A DNA stretch of 64,000 nt, taken from Siphlonurus alternatus (Eukaryota > Arthropoda > Insecta > Ephemeroptera > Siphlonuridae). Each line of letters starts with the position of its first letter. Within the stretch, counting starts at the first letter, position 1. The notes below the pieces were generated by a model, which worked only from the letters and a program-made list of their open reading frames with translations, had not been told where the DNA came from and ran no database searches. The translations under genes were made by a program, and so were the position numbers. Positions 23,490 through 32,634 of the stretch are shown here, in pieces. Location of the stretch: the NCBI GenBank assembly GCA_949825025.1, contig OX463788.1, positions 32,366,878 through 32,430,877 on the forward strand, given 5' to 3'.

Positions 23490-24480
23490 GGGCAAACCCA
23501 ACTTCGGTCCTATGGGCAATTTTGAAAATCTGATCGTGATTAAGGGTAAGGTAATGCCACCAATGTTAAAAAAAATCCCTCGCACAAAAATTCTGAAAAA
23601 AAATTTAAAATGTTCTCCTCTACACCCCCTATCAGTAGCTAAAATATCAGGTATACAAATTCGATCTAGTTTTTGAGATATGAATTTTTAAAGTTGACTA
23701 CTTTAACATGGAGAAATGGAACTCCCATGTTAAATTAGTCAACTACAATATACCTAAAATATCAGGTATACAAATTCGATCTAGTTTTTGAGTTATGAAT
23801 TTTTTAAGTTGACTACTTTAACATGGAGAAATGGAACTCCCATGTTAAATTAGTCAACTTTAAAAATTCATAACTCAAAAACTAGATCGAATTTGTATAC
23901 CTGATATTTTACCTACTGATAGGGGGTGTAGAGGAGAACATTTTAAATTTTTTTCAGAATTTTTGTGTGAGGGACTTTTTTTAACATTGGTGGCGTTACC
24001 TTACCCTTAAGTTCGCATGGGCAAAAATAAAAACCTGGAGGGGTGACCCCCCCCCCAATTTTTTTTTTTTTTTTTCACTTTCTTTATTCTGGACGACGAA
24101 GTGACGGTAAAGTGAAAAAAATCCCCCCCCCCCTCCCGGGTCATGGGCAAAGTCAACTTCGGTCCTATGGGCAAATCTGCAAATCTAACAAGAGATTATT
24201 GTTACATGGGCAAAAAAAAAGTTTTGGGTGGGGGAAATCCCCCCCCCCCCAAATTTTTTCACTATCTGGATTTGGGACGACAAACTTTTGGTGAAGTGAA
24301 AAAAAAAATAGTCCCCCCCCCCCCCCTCATGGGTCATGGGCATAGTCAACTTCGGTCCCATGAGCAAATCTGCAAATCCGATTAGTGATTAATGTCACTT
24401 GGGCTAAAAATAAAGTTTGGGGTGGGGGGGGAAATTTTCTCCCCCCCCCCCCTCCCCAAAAAAAATTGTTTTCACTTTTG
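23490..24480. repeat. Tandem repeat, about 190-bp unit, with C-tracts
   Basis: The phrase AACTTCGGTCCTATGGGCAA recurs at 23499, 24155 and (variant) 24348. Each unit continues with an A-rich block, a run of 10-14 C and a TTTTTCAC stretch. The spacing between the first two is about 190 bp once the MITE at 23544-24006 is discounted. No coding role seen; frames across it are low complexity. Confidence 0.75.
23544..24006. mobile_element. TTAA palindromic MITE, family GGGTAAG (copy 2)
   Basis: TTAA lies at 23540-23543 and 24007-24010. The ends are GGGTAAGGTAATGCCACC and its complement. The interior carries an extra partial duplication of the ATCAGGTATACAAATTCGAT block. It is homologous to 7670-8025 and inserted inside the 190-bp tandem array. 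Confidence 0.85.
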
Positions 24481-24981
24481 AAAAGGAAATTTTTATGAAT
24501 TTAAAAAAAGTAATTTGCCCACTCCTACCCTATTTTAAAAGGCCAAAATCACTCGATATTGGACTTTCTTTTTCTTTTTTTTTTTTTTTGTGCGCCACTT
24601 TTAGAGGACAAGAAGACGATAGGGACCGACGTCTCGGTTTTCCGTTCCATTTTACGTGCGAATTGTTGAACGCGAGAACTCGGCCACCGTGCGCGTGGCG
24701 AGGAAAACGCATGATGTTGTTTCGACGGGGATTGCTTCGTAATCCTCAAAAAGCAAAAAAAAAAAAATACAAGTCCGTCGTCGAGACTGAACATGGGAGG
24801 AGCAAGCCCTCGCATGTGCGGGAAGGGCTCCCCTTAATGTTTTGGTGCATTTTAAATTGTTTCATTGGAAAAGCAAATTTAACTAATTTTTTTATCTGCC
24901 AGAAAACTTCAGAAACATCGGCGAGTGATGTGCGTTTTATAAGGACGGGCTTCCCAAACAAAACTGATTGTATTAGACTCC

Positions 24982-25385
24982 GTGCGTCAAATTGCCCATG
25001 ACAGACTTGGCCCGCCGAACCACAAACACCACGCCGAATTTCCTGCGCCAGACCTGCCTCACAGAATCACTTGCGCTTGGCTTTTCATGACGAACTGTTT
25101 GCGTTCTATTCGCCATGCCGGACCGCCCGCGTTTATCTTTCCACGCCATAATGCAATTTCACGTGACATGCACCCTTAAAAACAAGGCGGGTATCCCCCT
25201 GCTGAACTGCCCGTGTAGAATATCCCGCGTGGAACTGCCCATTACTGACTAATCACGCCATACCACCTACATTAGATAACCTAGCTTATGCCGAACTTCC
25301 CGCATACGACGTTTCCTGTCACGTTTGAGTCCCCATTCCGGACCGCCCGCGTTAGTCTTCCGACGCCAAACTGCCTTTTCCCCAA
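24982..25385. repeat. Degenerate 14-bp periodic array
   Basis: Successive 14-mers resembling CGCCGAACTGCCCG run for about 400 bp: CGCCGAATTTCCTG, CGCCAGACCTGCCT, CGTGGAACTGCCCA, CGCCAAACTGCCTT, with a few 12-18 bp variants. The period is not a multiple of three, so it is not a coding repeat. Function unknown. Confidence 0.65.
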
Positions 25386-25694
25386 ACACGCCTCATGAAA
25401 AATAAAAAAATATATACATAAACTAATCTGTTTGAGATGACGAATAGGCGGCAAGGACTGCCATCTCGATTTCATGTTCGACTTTCCGTGTATACCGTAT
25501 AACGTTGGACGCGAGAACTTGGCCAAAAGCCGACGAGCTCTCTCTCAACGGGTTTTGGTTTTTATGATTTGACCAGAACTAGTTGTGATCAAATTTAAAT
25601 GACCAATAGCCGAAATATTCGTTTATTTCGGTTTTTGGACAAAATGCAAAAACCACAACTAGAGGTTTGGTCACTTTTTTTGGACAATGTCCGA

Positions 25695-25711
25695 ATTCGA
25701 CTTTGGGCGCT

Positions 25712-25755
<44 letters not shown>
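25695..25755. repeat. (AT)n microsatellite
   Basis: About 60 bp of alternating AT. A small hairpin (TCCCAAAATAAC...GTTATTTTGGGA) follows at 25963-26000. Confidence 0.85.
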
Positions 25756-25764
<9 letters not shown>

Positions 25765-27604
25765 AGTAATTGCAATCTGTTGAGAGTATAATATGTCTGT
25801 TTTGTTACTATATATTAATGCTCAAAATTGTTTCCTTGATAAAATGTACAAAACACAATAAACTGCAATGTCATAATTTTCTCCATCTGTTTTTCATTTT
25901 GTTCTAAATTTCTTCTTTAGTTATATCTATAAAAGGCTTAAAAAGGTAGAAGGAGTCCCAAAATAACTTATATATATATATATATGTTATTTTGGGACTC
26001 GATCAGCCCTCTAAAATCTTCGGGCGCGATTTTTCCACTCGTCAGTCTTTTTCGTTAAATCCCAAGATAATACTACAAAATCAAGACAGAAACGTATTAT
26101 TAACGTGAAACATATCAAAGTGATGATAACTTATTAATTAAGGTAGAGATAACGCCGAACAGCTGATCGACGTAATCCCCTTTGATTAACATGTAAACCT
26201 TAGCAAATTGACAAAAATTCTGAAATTTTTTTGAGAGGCAGATATTAGTGCCTAAAAGCCATAGAAAAAGTTTCAAAAACATTTAACGAGCCGATTTTTT
26301 TAAATTAATTTTTTAGTTTGGCTCTCCATGGGAAAGCCCTATGCTGAAAATTAAAAAAATTAATTAAAAAAAATCGGCTCGTTAAATTGTTTTGAAATAT
26401 TTTCTATGGCTTTTGGGCACTAATATCTGCCTCTCAAAAAATTTTCAGAATTTTTGTCAATTTGCTAAGGTTTACATCATGGAGAAAATAGACAGGAGCG
26501 CACTCTATTGGAATCCGCCATGTTATGAAGGGAGATAAGAGTGTTAACCCAAAATAACTCTACAGAAGGTACAACCTTCCTGGTTGCTTTTTTGAACGCC
26601 CGCACGCAGCACCAGTCACGTGGTCTGTGTGACGTCATGATAGACGAGAGCTCAGTCAGCTGTTTCAGTGCATAGACTAACGCGTGTAAATTCTTTGAGT
26701 TAATTTATTTTTATATCTTTAAAATAAGTCGATTGTATGAAAATTGTTAAAAAAAAATTTGTTGTAAATATTACCTGATATATACGTAACTAATATTTGA
26801 ATTTAAAAGCTTTCATTAAGTCTTTTAAGTGCTTTAACAATGTGATAAATATGGCACTTAATTGTTTCCTTTTTGTGAAGTCTTCTTAAATTGTTCCCAT
26901 CGTTCTGATGCATCTTTTTATTGTGATAATTGGGTTCCAGCGTGGTTTCAGAATCAGGTAATGAACCGCATCTATGCATAAATAATTATATATATACGTA
27001 TGCATACATCGTACATTCCATTTATGCATAATGCTCATAAACATCAACGGGCTTACTGCATGCAGTACAGTACTGTACATACTGTATGATATATTAAACA
27101 GTATATATTATTAAAGTTTTTATTGAACACTCTTACAGTATACATATTACATAAACATAAAAAACATAAAATCTTATATTATACACATAACATGACAAAT
27201 CAATAAATAATAACTTATACACATATAAATAATATGACATTAAAAATTATTGAGCTAGGAACATAGAAAAAACAAATATTAAAAAACACAGTTATAATTA
27301 TTACTTGGAAATAATAATAATAATAAATTAACCCGTATAAATCATACATTATTAGCTAAATATGCTAAAGAATATATTCGTTTTGGACAAGACAGGGCAT
27401 GATATGTATAAACAGTATATATGCATACTGCATGGATCATATGCCTATATAGTCATCTGTCGAAAGAGCATTTTTTTTTCTTATTTTTTTCTTTTCACCT
27501 GCACCTTCATTAAACGTTTTTTTTTTTTTTAAATTTATTTATTACAAACAACTGGTTGTACAGGACAACATGATTCATGGCTATAAAACAATGTTTCTCC
27601 AGCC

Positions 27605-27990
27605 GAGGTGTTGTAAGGACGGCCACTCACTCCTCCCGGTGATTGGACCTTGGATTCAAAAAACAGTGTTCCCTACCCATTAAGCTCTTAGGGGTGTATC
27701 CTTGTAAAAAAAATATATATATATACAATATATATTTAGTATTTAATACTTACTTATTTACTCTTTTATTTATTTGCTTTTTTTTTTTACTTTTATCTCA
27801 TCGTTTTAGCCTCATCTCCAGGTTGCTTCACTCCTTCATCCCTTACCCCCTTTTACAAATTCTAATCATTTTTATGTTTCAGATGCGGCAGTACTTCAGC
27901 AGCAGCAGAGCGTTTCCTGCTCGGCGGCAGTAGAAGGATGTGAGCGAGGTCGCCGTGGCTGCGATCGAGTTCACTTTATATTATATAGTA
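27605..27990. repeat. Direct repeat A (copy 1)
   Basis: This shares CACTCACT..TCCCGGTGATTGG, CTCCAGGTTGCTTCACTCCT, CTTACCCCCTTTTACAAATT and ATGCGGCAGTACT with 28705-29035. It contains an inserted SINE 3' tail (TTAAGCTCTTAGGGGTGTAT, then A-run, at 27678-27712) absent from the other copy. The last block looks like an acceptor (tttcag) plus a short frame MRQYFSSSRAFPARRQ-stop; significance unknown. Confidence 0.65.
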
Positions 27991-28117
27991 GGCATATTTG
28001 TCACTATTTCCACCAGTAAATTTATATGCATATTGTATGATATAAGAATTGATAACTAACTGGTATGCATATTGGAGTTAAGAGAGGTTACGTGCAGAGG
28101 TGATCTGTGCTAATATC

Positions 28118-28274
28118 CAGGCACGGATCCAGAAAAGAAATTTGGGTTTGGGCTCTCTTCATAAGACCAATGTTAAATAAAAAATTGAGTGGAGAAAATG
28201 CCTATATTGTCCATGTTAAATCCGAAATTTGGGTTTGGGCCGCGGCCCCCCACCCCCCGCTGTATCCGTGCCTG
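28118..28274. mobile_element. Small hAT-like MITE
   Basis: The ends are CAGGCACGGATCCAG and CTGTATCCGTGCCTG. The flanks CTAATATC and GTAACATC agree at 6 of 8 positions, as expected for an aged 8-bp duplication. Inside, AAATTTGGGTTTGGGC occurs twice in direct orientation. Confidence 0.7.
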
Positions 28275-28416
28275 GTAACATCTGCATGTAATGTGTATGA
28301 TATGCATATATTAAAGTTGAAGACCATATATGCCCCTGTATGTGTATATAATGCATTATAATTATTATATAAGCCAAGATCAAAGTACAGTAGCTTATAA
28401 TGTGCATATTATACTG

Positions 28417-28453
<37 letters not shown>

Positions 28454-28704
28454 TTTTTTTTTTCACTGAAAGTCGGTTTTGTAATATTTCTATTAGAAAG
28501 CAACTTTCTACCTGAATCGTTTTTAGGCTAGTTTGATCTTCACGGTCTCATTAAAATAATAATAATAATAAAATAAATTAATTGCTTTTCAAAAGCATAG
28601 ATTAATTTTGTTTCCAATATTTACATCTGTACAGTCTGACTGGGGACTTAATTAAGAGTGCACACTAGTACACAGCCCTTACGGATTTCATGTTTGGCAT
28701 CAGG

Positions 28705-29035
28705 GTATTGTTAGGACGGGCACTCACTTGTCCCGGTGATTGGAACTCTTGGATTGCATAAACAGTGTTAATTTATTTCTTATTTAATACCTATTTACTT
28801 TTTTATTTATTTGCGTATTCATTTTTTTTTTTTTTTACTTTTATTCCTCATCATTTTAGCCTAATCTCCAGGTTGCTTCACTCCTTCCCTTACCCCCTTT
28901 TACAAATTCTAGTCAATTTTATTTTTCAGATGCGGCAGTACTCCAGCAGCGGCAGTGCGTTTCCAGCTCGGCGGCAGTAGAAGATGTGAGCGAGATCGTT
29001 GGCTGCGATCCAGTCATATCATGTGCGGCAAGAGG
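28705..29035. repeat. Direct repeat A (copy 2)
   Basis: This is a copy of 27605-27990, about 1.1 kb away and without the SINE tail. The short frame MRQYSSSGSAFPARRQ-stop is preserved relative to copy 1, with substitutions. Confidence 0.65.
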
Positions 29036-29497
29036 AATTTTCGGGATCTTCCAGCATTTGAGCCATTATATATATTGGTCATTGTGTATTCTATAGTTAT
29101 TGGCCAGCTGTATCATTTGCTGCTCGATCATGTTAAATAATAATTAGTCTACTTCTTCATTATAATGAATATTGCAGCTATAGTGAACTATTGGTATCAA
29201 TTAAGAGACTGTTTCTAATATCTACATAACTGTGATATATATCCCTTTTATAAAAAATAAAGAATGTGTATTATAATTAAGTTTTTTAATAATACTAACT
29301 GGTATTTCATATGAATATAATTAAAGAAATAAAATAAATAAAGTTTTGAGAGTATTGTTTCAGAAAACTGTAACTATAATAATTATATTTATACTGTATA
29401 GTGCTGAAAAAATGTATTTTTTTTTTTAATTGGTCATATATTACTATACATATGTAATACTATAGTATTGTAGTACTAATATAGTTATATTATTTAA

Positions 29498-29828
29498 TTC
29501 CAATGTGCTTTTTCGGTCATCGATATAAAATGTATCATAAATTTAAGTAAAAGTGTCCAAATAAAAATACTGATGTCTGCCAGCTATAATAAGGAATTGC
29601 GGATCAGAACCTGTGGCACCTCCTAATTTCCGTGCTGCCTTGAGTATCATATAATTAAAGTAAAAGTATAGAATTCAGTGGTGGGCTCCAGTGGCTCAGG
29701 GAAAAGAGCAGCCAACCGGAAATTGGAAGGTCCCAGGTTCAATTGCTGGCAGGGACCACTATTTTCTTTCGAATACTTTTACTTGGATTTATATGACACA
29801 TATCGATGACGGAAAAAACACATTGAAA
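29498..29828. mobile_element. TTAA-flanked TIR element carrying a tRNA-like segment
   Basis: TIRs of about 55 bp (AATGTGCTTTTTCGGTCATC at left; the complement with TCGATGACGG at right) lie between TTAA motifs (29494-29497, 29829-29832). The interior holds the tRNA-like stretch at about 29686-29769. Confidence 0.65.
29686..29769 (+). other. tRNA-like sequence (A and B box), not a functional tRNA
   Basis: GTGGCTCAGGGAAAAGAGCA resembles a tRNA D arm and GGTCCCAGGTTCAATTGCTG a T arm. The acceptor pairing is poor, so this looks like a tRNA-derived remnant rather than a tRNA gene. Confidence 0.55.
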
Positions 29829-30321
29829 TTAATTAAATAAACGTCATCTGATAGAGATAACATCTAGTCTACGGACTATAAAAAATCTAAAATAGTTAAT
29901 TATAATATTATGTTTTTTATCTTATATTATTTCTCGATCCCTTCTCCGACAAATATTTTGCTATTTCTTGTTATAATAACCCTATATGGTTAACTGATTT
30001 CTTTTGGATGAAGCGGGATTAAAGACCATTTACACTACAATTCTTTTTATCAGTGATATGAGATAAGAAAATAACCTTTGACTACAATATAATTGTATGT
30101 TTTTTAATCCCGTTTGATCCGCGGGCTCTCATTTAGTATAACAACTACATCAAATTAATTTACACCTCTGGCTGGACTGCAAGAACTTAATTAATACTCG
30201 TGCTTCTTGTGCTATATAGAGCTGCAGCTCCAATATAGACATAGATACATTTTGGGGCATGTAAGAAGAGCATATCTACTTCTATATTAAAAAAGTTTTG
30301 GTTCACTATGCACGCCTCTAT

Positions 30322-30458
30322 ACCCTAGTCGAAAAATAAGAGTGCTAAGTGATAATTTGAGCAGTAGTATATATAATATATACATAGTCAAGTAGGTTGA
30401 CTACTTGACTACTGCTCAAATTATCACTTAGTACTCTTATTTTTCGACTATATAGGGT
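30322..30458. repeat. Hairpin MITE-like element
   Basis: CCCTAGTCGAAAAATAAGAG through TTTGAGCAGTAGT is repeated inverted in CTACTGCTCAAA...CGACTATATAGGG around a short AT core. About 135 bp, non-coding. Confidence 0.7.
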
Positions 30459-31167
30459 AGACTTTGCAGCATATGCATTGCAACTGGAATAAATTTAATT
30501 TACAGCTATAATATTATTATTAAGTATCTCTGCAAGCTATTATGCTACGTGTGATTCATATGAAATGAGATGGGTACGTCGGTTGATTTTACATAATTCT
30601 ACATTTTTTTTTTTTTTTTACCACCACCTCGTATTCTGAATTAATGTTGGACTTGACTAACTCCAGCATAAAGTAAAAAGGTGAATATAACAAAAAATAC
30701 TTTGTCACCATTCAGACGTGTGCATGATTATAAGAGCGAAGTAAAAACATATGCTTATATATATACTGTATATAAATATATATAAATATAAAAGACTATT
30801 AATAAATTCTTATATAGTTTTATTATATATATATAATTATATATATATTTATCCGTAAATACCAAGATAATACTAAAAAATCAAGACAGAAACGAATTAT
30901 TAATTTGAAGCATATCGGAGTGATGATAACTTATTAAGTAAATATTACTAATTACTCTTTTAAGTTACAAAAAAGCAACAAATCTCATCCGGCCATGCAA
31001 CAAGTAAGATTGAGCTTACATAACAATTATTTGTGTATAAGTGGCTACAGTAAATGTAAAAACTATTCTGATTATGTCAGCCCTCTCACTACTTTTCTTG
31101 TTCTCATATAATTAAAAATTTAATTGATTATACCAGCATAAATTATCGATCATTAAAAAAAAAAAAA

Positions 31168-32634
31168 ATGGCATTGTCAACCTTAAATCCATATTACCAC
31201 ATTTCTCACCCACCAGCTCAACCAAACCCAAGTCCACTTCTGGACGTGAACTACCTCTATTTTGCCCTAACATCCTGTCTGCAACAAATTCATCTGCTTA
31301 GATGTCAGTTCGCCACACTGACACCGAATCAGTCACCCCACCCAGCACACCCCAACCCTCCCCCACCTCCCCAAGCAACAAAACAAGTATCATCAACCAC
31401 ACCTATCCTATCTCGTATGCGTACGAAAAGTCCCTTAGACCGTATGCAGACTCAGAATCTTCAGCCCAACTCAGATCACGTGAGATACCCAGAGCTCAAA
31501 GAATATCTAGAATTCCTTGCTGGCATCATTCCTCCCCCCAACATTCCCGAGTCAGACATCACTTGCCAAATCATAGAAAAAACAGGAAATATTTTCGACG
31601 TTCCCAGTTCCGTCGTAAAAGCTCATGCAGTCGCTGCTGACATCAAGATGAATGCAGGCATAGCCAAGAAATTTAAAAATATATACGGCAACTTGGAACA
31701 CCTCAGAAACAAACAAAGATTCCCTGGTGATATCGCTACACTGCAAGTAGATGGTGAAACCATTCTGTACATAATCACCAAGTTTAAGTCCAACCATAAG
31801 TATTCCCAAAACCAAAATCAATTTTTGAAGAATTTCCTTAAAGGCCTGAATGGCCTTAAAAATCACTGCGTCAAAAATCAAATTAAAAGAATCGCAATCC
31901 CTCGTATCGGCTCAGGACTAGATGGACTCAATTGGAATTATGTCAAGAGCAAAATCGAAGCTATCTTCATCAACGTGGACATCCTTATTGAGGTCTACTC
32001 TCTGAAGCAGAGGAGAAGTCCTCGCCATATGGCGTCTTCAACAACATCCCAAGGTGACAACCAAACCCACCCCAAAACTTTCCTATCTGATCAACACACC
32101 TCCTTATCATCAAACGATGGTCTCATGCACCCTCCTCAAATCTCCCCTCCAAATTCCCAATTCCCTAAACCTTCTGCCCCTCCTCCTTCCCCCAAAACTC
32201 CACCCACTACTCTCCCCAATCCCTCTGCCCCACCCCCCTCCTTATCCCCCCCCACAATGGCCCACCCCACCCCCCAAATTGTCCATCAACCCTCATCTCC
32301 CCCTAAGTCCCATCCTCCCGTGCTCACCCGTCTCTGCACTTCGCAGACAACCACCCCCATTCGCCCCTCATGTGTCACAAATACAAATAGTCCCCATCCA
32401 ATGCCATCAGGCCCTCCCCGCCTCATCAAGGCTCCCTACTACTACAGGCTCAACATGCTCTCTGAAAGTTTCAAGTCCCCCTCCAGCTCTCTTCAGCATT
32501 TCCACTACCCCTCTACCCCCCATCTCCCCAAAGTTAACAACCCGCCTCAACATATAATCAGCTCGCCCAATCCGAGCCCGCATTTTCGCGCAACCCTCTC
32601 TGCTCCACCCCGTCCAAAGTTGACGAGGTGGTAG
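31168..32634 (+). CDS. LINE ORF1 protein with TARG1-like macro domain
   Basis: 488 residues. Residues 1-129 form a Pro/Ser-rich leader (run of prolines at 63-68). Residues about 130-279 form a macro domain of the TARG1/OARD1 type: GNIFDVPSSVVKAHAVAADI, MNAGIAKKF, GDIATLQVDG, LYIITKFKSNHK, NQIKRIAIPRIGSGLDGLNW, IEVYSL. In TARG1 a Lys and an Asp (K84, D125 in human) remove ADP-ribose from glutamate; the equivalents here are Lys205 (IITK) and Asp252 (GLD). Residues 280-488 are a low-complexity Pro-rich tail with no zinc knuckle or coiled coil seen. Known LINE ORF1s usually carry RRM, zinc-knuckle or esterase modules, so a macro domain is unusual. Whether it hydrolyses ADP-ribose or binds RNA is not shown by the sequence. 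Confidence 0.9.
   Translation: MALSTLNPYYHISHPPAQPNPSPLLDVNYLYFALTSCLQQIHLLRCQFATLTPNQSPHPAHPNPPPPPQATKQVSSTTPILSRMRTKSPLDRMQTQNLQPNSDHVRYPELKEYLEFLAGIIPPPNIPESDITCQIIEKTGNIFDVPSSVVKAHAVAADIKMNAGIAKKFKNIYGNLEHLRNKQRFPGDIATLQVDGETILYIITKFKSNHKYSQNQNQFLKNFLKGLNGLKNHCVKNQIKRIAIPRIGSGLDGLNWNYVKSKIEAIFINVDILIEVYSLKQRRSPRHMASSTTSQGDNQTHPKTFLSDQHTSLSSNDGLMHPPQISPPNSQFPKPSAPPPSPKTPPTTLPNPSAPPPSLSPPTMAHPTPQIVHQPSSPPKSHPPVLTRLCTSQTTTPIRPSCVTNTNSPHPMPSGPPRLIKAPYYYRLNMLSESFKSPSSSLQHFHYPSTPHLPKVNNPPQHIISSPNPSPHFRATLSAPPRPKLTRW

Noticed and set aside
24417..25001. 194-codon open frame
   Set aside because: It crosses C-tracts, T-tracts and tandem repeats and has no domain, splice support or conserved motif.
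31168..32634. ORF1 as a captured stand-alone host OARD1 gene
   Set aside because: It is intronless, followed immediately by EN-RT in both copies, and its Pro-rich arms are shared with copy 2, so it belongs to the LINE.
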